A DNA stretch of 64,000 bases from Paenibacillus sinopodophylli (GCF_005930355.1 NZ_VDBO01000003.1:310001-374000); one strand, 5' to 3'; shown: positions 1 to 9,331, counted from the first letter of the stretch. A program made the numbers and translations. Notes: generated by a model not told the origin, from the letters alone.

Positions 1-1863
1 CGCATCGTAATAAGCTAGTGCACGCGACAGTGCAGAGGATACCAAATCGGAAGTGACCTTAAATAGATTTTGATAGTATAGGGAGAACTTATCGATAGAC
101 ATACCTTCGATTGCTATAAATGCTGCAATTGTGTTCTCGTGATAAACCGGGACACTCATTAAAGGCGCCTGATCATTCAGCTCCTTGTTTACGAACACTT
201 TTCCGTCTGCCAGCATTTTCTGAATATAGGCATGATCTTCAACCCGCAATGATTTGCTAACGGCCGCACCTGAAACATTGGTATGCGCAACAAGACGCAT
301 GAATGAACGATTGGGACTTAGCGTATAAATGGAAACCGTTTGGACATCCATAATCGATTTGACCACATTAACCGTCGACATGAACACTTTCTCCAGCTCC
401 AGGCTCTCCAGCTCTTTCGTAATCGAGTGGATTTTGCCAAAGCTGTCTCCGCTGTTCAATATCCGTTGCTGCAACTCATCTTTTACTTCACGAACCTCCG
501 TGTATACCCCGTTCAAAAATTCGTATCGTTTCTCAAGCTCATCTATCTTTTGCTCTTTGGCTTGAATCATTCTATTGCGACGCTCTACCGAATAGCCGAC
601 AACAAGACCGATAAACAAGTAGATTGCGATCTGAAAGAAAAAGTCCGTATCATACATAAGGGATACAATCTCATGTCCATCATTTAGTTTCTTGAACAGG
701 AATAAGCCAATTGACAGAACAACTGCCAGTATGGATTGTCTATTGCCATAAATAATACCGATGATCGTGATGTAAAATAATTCAACATCAATAAGACCAT
801 AAGCGCTGCTTTGTTGGCTAAGTACGATCCATGCTGTTAAAGCAAAAGCAAGCACATTCTCGGCATAGGGTTGTACGCTCTTCATCCATGTTCTCAAAGA
901 AGAAGGCTGAGCAGTTGCTGTTGTTGCAGTTGCCGCACTTTCTCGGCTTGCTTGGTTCGATTGGAACCAAGCATACGTACGACTGAGCCCCTCGTCCGTA
1001 TCATACATAGGCGACCAATCCAGCTCGGCTTTAATTTTTTCATTGCTTAACGTTGAACGAGTGATATCACCAGCCCTATTAGGTGTATGCTTGATCTCCT
1101 TCACGTCCTGAAGTTCCTTCAAGACATCAACCAACGAGTTAATGCTGCGTTCCGAATTTGTCGATAGGTTATACACGCCCAAAACGCTTGAGTAAGAAGC
1201 CCGATAAATGGCATCTGCAACGTCCTCGACGTAGATGAAATCTCTCGTTTGCTCTCCATCTCCATGTATGTATAAAGTCTGACCCGATATCACCCGATCC
1301 ATGAAGATCGATATCACTCCGCCTTCTCCTACGCTTCCTTGACGCGGACCATATACATTGGAGAACCTAAAGCATACGGTGTCAAGTTCATAGAGCTGGC
1401 TCCACTTCAAACAGTAGGACTCACCGACCCATTTGCTAATACCATAAGGGGAAATAGGATCGCACTTGTCCGTTTCAACTAGCGGCAGCTTGTCATTCAT
1501 GCCATAAACGGCAGCTGAGGAAGCAAATAGAAACTTCTTAACATTGTATTTCTTGGAGAAGGTAAGCATGTTGACCAGACCAAGTACGTTTGACTCTGTG
1601 TCGAGTCTCGGATTGCTGACCGATTCCGCAACGCTGACTTGAGCAGCCAAATGAACAACGGCATCGAACCGATTCGAGCGGAATATCTCCTCACACTTTG
1701 GGTCCTCAACTGACAATTGGTAGCCCTTGTGTTTAAAGTTTATATTCTCTTTCCGTCCTGTTGACATATTATCTATAATGAAGACTTCATATCCTTCTTT
1801 ATGAAATCTATCTGCCACATGGGAACCAATAAAACCATAGCCTCCTGAAATAAGAACTTTCAC
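1..1863 (-). CDS. Epimerase-PelD-like fusion protein, partial (C-terminus off the left edge)
   Basis: The frame is open for 621 codons from a GTG at 1863 (GGGGTGG just upstream) to base 1 with no stop. Residues 1-300 are an extended short-chain epimerase of the UDP-glucose/UDP-GlcNAc 4-epimerase kind: GGYGFIGSH nucleotide-binding loop at 7-15, ASSAAVYG near 114-121, and the catalytic YxxxK as Y140-GIS-K144. A Ala/Thr-rich linker (about 305-322) leads to four hydrophobic helices at about 334-348, 360-372, 376-391 and 407-424, then a charged coiled coil (427-470) and a GAF-like domain (about 480-615). Four helices plus GAF is the layout of PelD, the c-di-GMP receptor of Pel polysaccharide synthesis; the GGDEF-like part with the c-di-GMP site would lie beyond base 1. 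Pel contains GalNAc, so a C4-epimerase fused to the receptor makes functional sense. The epimerase call is firm; the PelD call is inferred from topology. Confidence 0.8.
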   Translation of the reverse strand, partial: MKVLISGGYGFIGSHVADRFHKEGYEVFIIDNMSTGRKENINFKHKGYQLSVEDPKCEEIFRSNRFDAVVHLAAQVSVAESVSNPRLDTESNVLGLVNMLTFSKKYNVKKFLFASSAAVYGMNDKLPLVETDKCDPISPYGISKWVGESYCLKWSQLYELDTVCFRFSNVYGPRQGSVGEGGVISIFMDRVISGQTLYIHGDGEQTRDFIYVEDVADAIYRASYSSVLGVYNLSTNSERSINSLVDVLKELQDVKEIKHTPNRAGDITRSTLSNEKIKAELDWSPMYDTDEGLSRTYAWFQSNQASRESAATATTATAQPSSLRTWMKSVQPYAENVLAFALTAWIVLSQQSSAYGLIDVELFYITIIGIIYGNRQSILAVVLSIGLFLFKKLNDGHEIVSLMYDTDFFFQIAIYLFIGLVVGYSVERRNRMIQAKEQKIDELEKRYEFLNGVYTEVREVKDELQQRILNSGDSFGKIHSITKELESLELEKVFMSTVNVVKSIMDVQTVSIYTLSPNRSFMRLVAHTNVSGAAVSKSLRVEDHAYIQKMLADGKVFVNKELNDQAPLMSVPVYHENTIAAFIAIEGMSIDKFSLYYQNLFKVTSDLVSSALSRALAYYDA

Positions 1864-2177
1864 AATTCCACCCCGTCTTTATAATATGAACAGCATGCAG
1901 CATAACCGCTTTATTGTTCAGCCTGCTTAATCCTTTAAAGACACTGGAATGATTAGCTGCAGCTTTGCTGGAAGCCCCGTGCGGCTTGAAGAATAGTCCT
2001 AGCAGAACAAAAGAAAGTCTTGTTATTTTGCCTATTAATTGTATGTAAATGTCGAATGCTCACCTATGATAACACAGGTGATTCATTTAGACTACGGAAT
2101 ATATATAATAATGCAGAATTTTGAGAGCCCATGCTATTCTTAGAAATATTTTCTTCTTTTTTCCATCATATACAGAC
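1864..2177. other. Upstream region of the epimerase-PelD gene
   Basis: This 314-base stretch has no credible gene. On the minus strand it is the leader of the epimerase fusion. It contains a short hairpin (AAGCC/GGCTT around a 6-base loop, about 1979-1994) and a 6-base inverted repeat, TCACCT/AGGTGA, at 2060-2081 that could be an operator. I looked for a c-di-GMP-I riboswitch, which would suit the gene, and did not find its conserved core. Confidence 0.4.
2060..2081. promoter_or_regulatory. Inverted repeat, possible operator
   Basis: TCACCT and AGGTGA are separated by 10 bases, about 200 bases upstream of the epimerase-PelD start. The dyad is perfect over 6 bases per arm. No regulator can be assigned. 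Confidence 0.3.
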
Positions 2178-2260
2178 AAAAAAGCCCTAAATTCGACACT
2201 GTTCGAGAAGTCGCTCTTTTAGCGAGCTTCTCAATACGATCGAATATATAGGGCTTTTTT
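2178..2260. terminator. Bidirectional terminator with three-tier hairpin
   Basis: The outer stem is AAAAAAGCCCT with AGGGCTTTTTT. A second tier pairs ATTCGA (2191-2196) with TCGAAT (2240-2245). An inner stem pairs GAGAAG (2205-2210) with CTTCTC (2227-2232). It follows the stop of the minus-strand beta-helix gene and has T-runs on both strands. Confidence 0.85.
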
Positions 2261-2287
2261 CGTAAGGTAGAACTTATTAAACTTCGA

Positions 2288-5056
2288 CTATCCTTTGTTT
2301 ATCGTAAATGGTTTCATTATTCCGTTATTCGGAAGCATTGTTTTGGTAGAATCAGCCAGGAGTGCGCCGATAGCTACGGTATCCCCCACCTTTAGACCTA
2401 GTACTTCGAGAGCAATTGCAAACTCGACCACTTCAGTAGTGGATACATATTTTTTGCTCGTTTTTAACGAATCGATCTTTTTCCATGACCAATCGCTTCC
2501 CGAACCTGAATACGCATATAAGGTACCGTTCTCCAGCAGAAATTCCGCTCCGCTCTCCGTCAGCTTCGTGGATTTGTAGCCCGTTTTTGAACTATTGTCC
2601 GTATCGAAATATACTTGAACCTTGCTGGACAAATCACTACCCTGCAATAGAACATTCAGATTCGAATCCGATTGAACAGCTTTCAATGATTTAGGATTTG
2701 CTTCGCCAGTCATAAACTCCGGCACAGCGTTCCAATCGGTCGTTTCCCCATTAATAACGATCGCTGTCTTAGCCGGCTCAGGCGTAGGCGTTGAAATTAC
2801 AGTTGGTACAGGTGTTGGCACAGGTGTCGGACTTGGTGTCGCGACGACTGTTGGTACCGGAGTAAGAGTTGGCGTTGGACTCGGTGTCGGGCTCGGTGCC
2901 TGCGTCGGTGCTGGCGTAGGCGAAGACCCATTCAGCCCTTTCCCTGTCCATAAACTAATCGATGCCAATTCCTTATCCGATGGCAGCTTATCAGACTTAG
3001 AATCATTCCACACGTATCCAGCTGAAATCGTGGCTGCCTGTGTCATTCCAATATCCGCCAAAGCAATCGATACTTCAATAACCGTATTGGTTTTCACAAA
3101 TTTCTTCAGCTTCGCATAATCCTTCACCATACTCCAAGACCAGCTCGTACCGTCCGAACCGCTGTACTTATATAGCACACCGTTCTCTATTAGATATTCC
3201 GCTCCGCTTGCTGTCCAGTAAGGAACTTGGAACCCTGTCGCTTTATTATTATCCGTATTAATGAAGAATTGACCCTTCTGCTCTAACAAACTGCCGTATA
3301 CGAACAGTTGAAGCTCCGTATTCGACATTACCGCTTTGAAGTTCTGTGCATTGGACAAGCCTTCATTGAGCACCGGAATCGAGTTCCAATCTGTCAAATC
3401 GCCGTCAATCGTAATGGCTGGAATCTGATCCTTGTCAGGGACCGTAACAACCGGAGCGCTATCCGGTACAGACGGAACTTCTATAACAGGGTCTGTTGGT
3501 ACTGGAAGCATGAACTCGCTGGCTCCAATATCAACACTCGCACCTTGCAGGCGCACAGTATTATGGAAATCAGACAATCCATTAAGATTGGACTCCGTCA
3601 ATCCTTTATTAATTGCAGGAGAATTGCTGTTCAATAGTGCGTCACCATTCTTATCCGTTAGAGAAGGATCGGAGAAGATCGAGTGTTCATCATGGCCGGT
3701 CGCTTTCTTATAAGCATCCCATGTGGAATAAGAAGCGCCTTGCCATCTCCATGTCACCGCGTCCGACAAGCCTCCGGGGCGATACATGAGATTATAATCA
3801 ATGATATTGCCAGAACCGCTTGTGTTCGACTTGTAAATAAAAGCTTTCTGTGGCGTGCTGTAAATAAGATTGTTTATAATTTTATTGTTTTTATTATTCC
3901 ACTGAAGCGTAATTTCACCATATCCTTGATTCAACGTATCGTTCTCGATGAGCGTGTTATTAGAGATAATATTATCCGATGCTCCGCCATTTGATGAGCT
4001 AGATCCGCCCATAATAATTCCCGCACCATAGTTATGATGCACATAATTATTCCGAACAATGATTTTATTCGTCAGCTTCCCCTGGTTCTCGCTTGCCAGC
4101 TCGATGCCAAAGTCATTATTGAATACGAGATTCCGCTCAATAACCACTCCCGTACCGCCGTCAACGTAGATGCCGCCTGCAGCATGCACACCTTTATAAG
4201 CGGGGTTTGTTGAAGAGTCAATATTGTATACGACATTGTCAGACACGGTTCCGTTTCGTGCTTGGTCGGTACAAAGCCCCGAGCATGCTCCATAAAAACC
4301 AGCTATATCGATTCCGATATTATTATTATCGTGAATGGTATTGTTGTCGACGGAGAAACCATTAATGTTTCCGCTTAACGTTACAGATTCACTGTAGCCC
4401 GTAATAAGATGATGAACCTCGTTGCCGCTTATTTTAATATTGCTCATCTCCACGCTTGAGCTTCCGTAGAAATGAATGCCGTGTGCGTTGCCGCTGGACG
4501 ACTTATTAGCGATATCGTGAACATTGTTATTTAATATATAAATGTTCTGACTGCCCTCACGTGCCCTGATACCTGCTGGAGTGATCGAACTGCTCGTTGT
4601 CGTTAAATTCCGCAGCTCAAACCCATCAATTATGATGTAGCTGGCATTCACGATATGAATCAGCGCATTTTTCCCGCTTGCTGGTGTCATCCCCGATGCA
4701 TCGATAATAGGCTTCTCACCAGGATGGGCCTGAAAGGTGATGAATCCTCCCTCTTTCGAGCCCTTAGCCGTAATCGTTACAAATTCCTTATATATGCCGC
4801 CGCGAACGTAAACCGTGTCACCTGCCAATACGGTATTCGCTGCTTTCTGAATCGTTTTCCATGGTGCTTCCTTCGTTCCCAAGCTGCTATCGCTGCCTGT
4901 TGTTGCAACGTAATAAATATTCCCTCCGGAAGCTGCCTCGACACGCGACCCAGATACCAACGGAAAGGACTCTACCACTACCATAATGATTAGAAATACC
5001 AGAAAAAACAACTTCACATACTTCAGGCCGGCAATGCGTTGTGTGTCTAGCTTCAT
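2288..5056 (-). CDS. Secreted right-handed beta-helix protein with two repeated C-terminal domains
   Basis: This probable exported protein has 922 aa if it starts at the ATG at 5056, placed just before the signal peptide (hydrophobic core FFLVFLIIMVVV, cleavage near VEA-AS). The frame is open further upstream to a TTG at 5188, but those residues look non-coding. From about residue 45 to 520 it is a parallel beta-helix of the pectate-lyase/PbH1 kind: IYYVATTGSD start, VYVRGGIY, then many N-x-I-x-x-N turns. Two homologous domains follow (about 545-680 and 757-918), each opening with an I-x-G-(D/E)-x-T-D-W-N motif and ending in a similar GxEF/YLxENGxLY strand region. They are joined by a long Pro-Thr-Ser linker. 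The domains resemble CBM9/DOMON-like carbohydrate-binding folds. A role in extracellular polysaccharide binding, cleavage or epimerisation is inferred from fold and neighbours; no catalytic residues were assigned. Confidence 0.75.
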   Translation of the reverse strand: MKLDTQRIAGLKYVKLFFLVFLIIMVVVESFPLVSGSRVEAASGGNIYYVATTGSDSSLGTKEAPWKTIQKAANTVLAGDTVYVRGGIYKEFVTITAKGSKEGGFITFQAHPGEKPIIDASGMTPASGKNALIHIVNASYIIIDGFELRNLTTTSSSITPAGIRAREGSQNIYILNNNVHDIANKSSSGNAHGIHFYGSSSVEMSNIKISGNEVHHLITGYSESVTLSGNINGFSVDNNTIHDNNNIGIDIAGFYGACSGLCTDQARNGTVSDNVVYNIDSSTNPAYKGVHAAGGIYVDGGTGVVIERNLVFNNDFGIELASENQGKLTNKIIVRNNYVHHNYGAGIIMGGSSSSNGGASDNIISNNTLIENDTLNQGYGEITLQWNNKNNKIINNLIYSTPQKAFIYKSNTSGSGNIIDYNLMYRPGGLSDAVTWRWQGASYSTWDAYKKATGHDEHSIFSDPSLTDKNGDALLNSNSPAINKGLTESNLNGLSDFHNTVRLQGASVDIGASEFMLPVPTDPVIEVPSVPDSAPVVTVPDKDQIPAITIDGDLTDWNSIPVLNEGLSNAQNFKAVMSNTELQLFVYGSLLEQKGQFFINTDNNKATGFQVPYWTASGAEYLIENGVLYKYSGSDGTSWSWSMVKDYAKLKKFVKTNTVIEVSIALADIGMTQAATISAGYVWNDSKSDKLPSDKELASISLWTGKGLNGSSPTPAPTQAPSPTPSPTPTLTPVPTVVATPSPTPVPTPVPTVISTPTPEPAKTAIVINGETTDWNAVPEFMTGEANPKSLKAVQSDSNLNVLLQGSDLSSKVQVYFDTDNSSKTGYKSTKLTESGAEFLLENGTLYAYSGSGSDWSWKKIDSLKTSKKYVSTTEVVEFAIALEVLGLKVGDTVAIGALLADSTKTMLPNNGIMKPFTINKG
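2780..2935 (-). repeat. Pro/Thr/Ser-rich low-complexity linker inside the beta-helix gene
   Basis: The DNA repeats GG(T/A)GT(T/C/G)GG-type units that encode alternating P-T-P-S residues between the two C-terminal domains. This is a typical flexible linker of modular extracellular carbohydrate-active proteins and is prone to repeat-number change. Confidence 0.7.
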
Positions 5057-5535
5057 AGTAGAATCAGCATCCTCTCTAGCCAATATTTCATTACGTATCC
5101 AGCAAACCCATTCCTTAGCCGTTCTCAGGTTCTTATATAGATTATACCAAACGAATATGGCATTCTCATGAGTTAAATAGCCTGACAAAAAGACACATTT
5201 TATAAGAATGTTGATACCATAGTCATATTTTTCGACAAAAGCTTACAATTAATCACTTTATTCGCTTCAATTCTGATGTGTAAATCATTTTTTGTAGAAT
5301 TATGTATGCAGACTTATTCTCCATGCTATATCCCTGTACCTTTAAAGTATAAAAATTATTTTCAAGCAACGACAAAAAAATACTAGAATAGACGCATTCG
5401 GTCACATATCCGCAAATTTTATATTTTTTTGAAGTAAAGCAAGCGCATATGGTAAAATGTGTCCGTAGCCTTTTTGCAAGCAATGGGAACACTTAAGCTA
5501 TAACGCATGATCATTCCGCTATATTGGAGCCGCAT
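5057..5535. other. Divergent intergenic region, AT-rich
   Basis: This 479-base stretch separates the minus-strand beta-helix gene from the plus-strand diguanylate cyclase and must carry both promoters. It is rich in A and T. TATAAA-like and TATAAC-like boxes are present, but no pair has a convincing -35 partner. Short open frames here have no family resemblance or ribosome binding site. Confidence 0.4.
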
Positions 5536-7137
5536 ATGTTAATGACTATGGATACCCCTATTTCTCAGTATATTATTTTTGTCGTTATTTCCGGCGTTCT
5601 TAACGTGCTGCTTGCCATATATGCTTACTACAACAAGAATAAGTTCACAGGCATGAAAACATTTATGTGGTCAACGATTCTATCCGCGGTATACACATTT
5701 GCTTTCGCCTTCGAACTTGCAAGCCAATCGCTTAACGAGATAAGGTTCTGGCTGAATATTGAATATCTCGGCATGCCATTCATTTCACCCTTAAGCTTGC
5801 TGCTCATTATGCATTATGTCGGCATCGATAAATTCAATTCATTTAAGAAATCATGGATCTTCTTTATTATCCCGTTTATTACCTTGATCATGGTCACCAC
5901 GAATGATTACCATCATTTGTTCTACAAAGCGTTGTATCTTCACCCTAATACGGATACGCCAATGGTCGATGTCGTACCTGGCCTATGGTATTACGTACAT
6001 GGAAGCTATACCTCGGGCTCGATGTTTGCCAGCTTGTTCATCTTGTACCGTTATTGGCGGAAGACGAAGTCAATCTACCGTAAGCAAATGATTACGTTAG
6101 CCATTGGTATAGCACTCCCTATGCTCGGGGCACTGTCCTACGTGCTAGGCATTACGCCACTCGGAATGGATCCTGTTCCAATCTTAATGTGCATCACGTC
6201 TACCTTATATGTTACTTCCATATTCTCAACTTCACTGCTTACTGTTGCCCCTATTGCGCGTGAGCATATCTTTGAGAGCATGCGGGACGGGGTGTTGGTG
6301 CTTAATTTGGAAAACCAAATTATGGACTTTAACGGAGCCGCCGCCAAAATCATTCCCGCCTTAACTCCTGAAACGATCGGCCAGCGGCTTGATCATATCT
6401 GGAAGCGCGGTGCGGATACAGGAGCCTTTTCTACAGGTGCGGATGACACTCTTGATCATGAGGAAGAATTGAAATGGGTACGTGGAGGGGAAACTTTCTA
6501 CTATAGAATAAGATCCTCAAAACTACTCAAGCCGAATGGCCAATTGGCTGGTAGAACCATCGTTATGATTGATGTGACGGAGCATACGCTGCTGCATCAC
6601 AAACTTCGCCATCTAGCGGAGATTGATGGTCTTACTTCTATATATAACCGCACCTTCTTCATGGAGAAAAGCAGGGAGATGCTGGCTGCTACCCATCAGA
6701 ACCAAACTCCACTTTGTTTTATATTGCTTGATATCGATCATTTCAAACAGATTAATGACCGTTATGGGCATAGCGTCGGTGATTTCGCACTGAAACATGT
6801 CGTTATGATCTGTCAGCAGTTTCTGCCAGACCGCTGTTTGTTTGGTCGGTACGGTGGCGAAGAGTTTGCCATCAGCTTGCCTAATACAACGCTCGCGCAA
6901 GCCGGTCAAGCTGCAGAGTTGCTGCGATCAGCTATTGCTGGCAACCCTCTCTACAGTGCTGCCAAATCCATTACCATTACCGCAAGCTTCGGCGTCACGC
7001 AAGCTCGTACCGCCGATATACCGCTTGAAGCTTTGCTGAGCGAAGCAGATATTGCGCTATATCGTTCAAAAAATAGCGGTAGAAATGCTGTTCATTTGTC
7101 CAATAACGGAACCATTCATGCCTTTCAAGAAAACTAA
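5536..7137 (+). CDS. Membrane diguanylate cyclase (7TM sensor, PAS-like, GGDEF)
   Basis: This 533-aa protein probably makes c-di-GMP from two GTP at the membrane. The ATG at 5536 is preceded by TTGGAG at 5524-5529 with 6-base spacing. The first ~235 residues contain seven hydrophobic helices resembling the N-terminal 7TM region of some histidine kinases. A PAS-like segment follows (about 246-350; ESMRDGVLVLNLENQI), then a GGDEF domain (about 360-520) with LTSIYNR, DIDHFKQIND and RYGGEEFAIS. The active-site loop is GGEEF, compatible with activity. The residues before it read PDRC where an inhibitory I-site would have RxxD, so product inhibition is probably absent. It lies divergent to the secreted beta-helix gene and near a PelD-like receptor, so it may supply the activating c-di-GMP. 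KtrB follows after 36 bases and might be co-transcribed. Confidence 0.9.
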   Translation: MLMTMDTPISQYIIFVVISGVLNVLLAIYAYYNKNKFTGMKTFMWSTILSAVYTFAFAFELASQSLNEIRFWLNIEYLGMPFISPLSLLLIMHYVGIDKFNSFKKSWIFFIIPFITLIMVTTNDYHHLFYKALYLHPNTDTPMVDVVPGLWYYVHGSYTSGSMFASLFILYRYWRKTKSIYRKQMITLAIGIALPMLGALSYVLGITPLGMDPVPILMCITSTLYVTSIFSTSLLTVAPIAREHIFESMRDGVLVLNLENQIMDFNGAAAKIIPALTPETIGQRLDHIWKRGADTGAFSTGADDTLDHEEELKWVRGGETFYYRIRSSKLLKPNGQLAGRTIVMIDVTEHTLLHHKLRHLAEIDGLTSIYNRTFFMEKSREMLAATHQNQTPLCFILLDIDHFKQINDRYGHSVGDFALKHVVMICQQFLPDRCLFGRYGGEEFAISLPNTTLAQAGQAAELLRSAIAGNPLYSAAKSITITASFGVTQARTADIPLEALLSEADIALYRSKNSGRNAVHLSNNGTIHAFQEN

Positions 7138-7173
7138 CCATACCAGCAGGGAAGAGACAGGTGAGAGTAACTT

Positions 7174-8541
7174 ATGCTTAAAGCAGCTAACCTGCGCGAC
7201 AAATTACGTTTTCGACCTAGCCCGCCGCAGGTTATGACCTTTGGCTTTATCCTGCTTATACTCGTTGGAGCACAGCTCTTGTCGCGACCGATCTCCTACA
7301 CGAATGACACCTCTATCTCTTACCTGGATGCGTTGTTCATGTCAGCGAGTGCGACCTGCGTTACAGGCCTTACCGTACTTAACACGGGCACACATTTCTC
7401 CACATTCGGACAGGTTGTCATTATCCTCTTAGCTCAGATTGGCGGACTGGGCTTTATGACGATGGCAACCTTATTTGCTCTCCTGTTTCGCAAACGGATA
7501 TCGTTCCGTGAGCGGCTCGTGCTCCAGGAGTCCATGAACTATGGCTCAACCGAGGGTATCGTACGCATGATACGTAAAGTACTGTTATATGCCCTTGTTA
7601 TCGAGCTGTCCGGTGCCATACTGCTGAGCGCCTATTTCATGCTGGAGATGCCGGTTGGTCGTGCCATTTACTTCGGTATATTTCACAGCATTTCATTTTT
7701 CAACAACGCAGGATTCGACTTGTTCTCCCAGTTCCCAGAACGTGCCAGCAGCCTCATTCATTACGTAGAGGATCCGTTCGTCAACATCGTATCGATGCTG
7801 CTGATCTTTTTCGGGGGAATCGGATTCATTGTCATTTCCGAGCTTGTGACGTATCCCAAGAACAGAAAGTTCAGCCTTCACAGTAAGGTCGTTTTGTCCG
7901 TTACCGGCATGCTTACTGCCATTGGGGCGATTGTCATATTTGCACTCGAATTTTCGAACCCGCATACACTGCAGCCCTTGTCGGCTGCCGGCAAATTTCT
8001 CGGTGCTATGTTCCAATCGGTTACAGCGCGCTCAGCAGGGCTTAGTACGGTAGATCCCAGCATGCTTCGGGAGGTTACTCAATTCTTCCTTATTCTGCTC
8101 ATGTTCATCGGGGCAGGACCTGGCTCGACAGGCGGCGGGATTCGTGTCACGACCTTTGCCATTCTCATTGGCGCGATTATAGCGATGATGCGCGGCAAAG
8201 ATGATGTCGTGCTGTTCCGCTACCGTATCGCCAAGCAGCAAATCCATCAAGCGATCATGTTCACTATGATTGCTTTCTCGATCATTTGTGGAGCGACGAT
8301 GCTGCTGTCCATCACGGAAACGGGTTCATTCCTGGCTATTTTGTTTGAGGCTACCTCCGCTTACTGTACGGTCGGCATGTCAGCAGGATTAACCAACCAT
8401 CTGAGCGATATCGGCAAAATCATCATCATTTTACTCATGTTTGTCGGACGCCTCGGTCCTGTTACACTAGCATTCGCGCTCAATACACGTTCCAAAAAAG
8501 AACTCTATCGCTTTCCCGAAGGGAAGATTACGATCGGATAG
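7174..8541 (+). CDS. ktrB: Ktr-type potassium uptake membrane subunit
   Basis: This 455-aa membrane protein belongs to the KtrB/TrkH superfamily and imports K+ (often Na+-coupled) together with a cytoplasmic RCK subunit, KtrA or KtrC, that is not in the window. It has the four M1-P-M2 repeats; pore-loop glycine motifs are visible as SATCVTGLT, FNNAGFD, TARSAGLST and YCTVGMSAGLT. The GPGSTGGGIR loop in the third repeat is the intramembrane gate region of the family. The C-terminus (KKELYRFPEGKITIG) is typical of KtrB/KtrD. AGGTGAG at 7159-7165 supports the ATG at 7174. It could equally be named ktrD; without the partner the choice is arbitrary. Confidence 0.9.
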   Translation: MLKAANLRDKLRFRPSPPQVMTFGFILLILVGAQLLSRPISYTNDTSISYLDALFMSASATCVTGLTVLNTGTHFSTFGQVVIILLAQIGGLGFMTMATLFALLFRKRISFRERLVLQESMNYGSTEGIVRMIRKVLLYALVIELSGAILLSAYFMLEMPVGRAIYFGIFHSISFFNNAGFDLFSQFPERASSLIHYVEDPFVNIVSMLLIFFGGIGFIVISELVTYPKNRKFSLHSKVVLSVTGMLTAIGAIVIFALEFSNPHTLQPLSAAGKFLGAMFQSVTARSAGLSTVDPSMLREVTQFFLILLMFIGAGPGSTGGGIRVTTFAILIGAIIAMMRGKDDVVLFRYRIAKQQIHQAIMFTMIAFSIICGATMLLSITETGSFLAILFEATSAYCTVGMSAGLTNHLSDIGKIIIILLMFVGRLGPVTLAFALNTRSKKELYRFPEGKITIG

Positions 8542-8623
8542 CTCAGGTTTGCATCTACATTCCTGCCAGTGATACGATTAAGATCAGCCACTCATTCGTA
8601 TGATTAAAGGAGCTTCCATACCT

Positions 8624-9331
8624 ATGCCACTACATATAGATCGCCATACAGATCAATCAAACACGGCCGAACAAAAAGCTGCCCGTCGCGTGCTCATTGT
8701 CACCGCTGTCGATGCTGAACGGGAAGCTGTGCTCCGCGGATTGGATGGCTTGCAGGGCGTCGATGTTATCGCTGCCGGAGTTGGTTCAGCGGCGGCAGCA
8801 GCGGGAACAGCAGCAGCACTCGCCTCTGCACCATCGACGTATCACTTCGTCATAAGCGCTGGTATAGGCGGCGGCTTCGTAGATAGAGCAGCCATTGCCT
8901 CGCTTGTCATTGCCAATCTCATTATTGCTGCCGATCTAGGTGCAGAATCGCCTGACGGCTTCCTAAGTCTAGACGAGCTGGGCTTCGGATCTGCACGAAT
9001 CACTCCGAATTCAGATTGGAACAACCAACTATTTGATGCCATACATCATACAGGACTAACGGTATGCCAAGGCGCGATTCTGACCGTTACGACAGCAACT
9101 GGGACAGCTGAAACGGCAACCGCCCTTAAAGGGCGAATCAGCGGCGCGGCGGCTGAAGGCATGGAAGGACATGGCGTAGCCGTCGCAGCGGCTAGCCTCG
9201 GCATTCCAGTCACCGAAATTCGCGCTATATCCAATGCCGTTGGACCACGCGACCGCGCAGCTTGGCGAATTGGAGATGCCTTGTCTTCGCTGGAAGCAGC
9301 AATCAAAGCCATACGGGAGGTACTATCATGA
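8624..9331 (+). CDS. mqnB: Futalosine hydrolase
   Basis: This 235-aa enzyme is of the purine nucleoside phosphorylase/MTA-SAH nucleosidase fold. MqnB cleaves futalosine to hypoxanthine and dehypoxanthine futalosine in the futalosine route to menaquinone. Visible motifs are VTAVDAEREAVLRGL at the N-terminus, ISAGIGGGF, and EGMEGHGVAVAA followed by EIRAISNAVGPRD, the conserved purine/ribose-binding region of the family. AAAGGAG at 8606-8612 fits the ATG at 8624; an in-frame ATG at 8600 precedes that site. Its stop overlaps the mqnD start (ATGA), so the two are translationally coupled. The upstream pathway genes are elsewhere. Confidence 0.9.
   Translation: MPLHIDRHTDQSNTAEQKAARRVLIVTAVDAEREAVLRGLDGLQGVDVIAAGVGSAAAAAGTAAALASAPSTYHFVISAGIGGGFVDRAAIASLVIANLIIAADLGAESPDGFLSLDELGFGSARITPNSDWNNQLFDAIHHTGLTVCQGAILTVTTATGTAETATALKGRISGAAAEGMEGHGVAVAAASLGIPVTEIRAISNAVGPRDRAAWRIGDALSSLEAAIKAIREVLS

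Noticed and set aside
1864..2177. Possible c-di-GMP riboswitch upstream of the epimerase-PelD gene
   Set aside because: The conserved GEMM core elements are not present; only a short GC hairpin and a dyad are seen.
2780..2935. CRISPR-like or VNTR array suggested by repetitive bases
   Set aside because: The repeats are codons for a Pro-Thr-Ser linker in frame within the beta-helix gene; no spacers exist.
5253..5492. 79-codon minus-strand open frame between the beta-helix and diguanylate cyclase genes
   Set aside because: AT-rich sequence, no ribosome binding site, no recognisable protein features; it overlaps the region expected to hold promoters.
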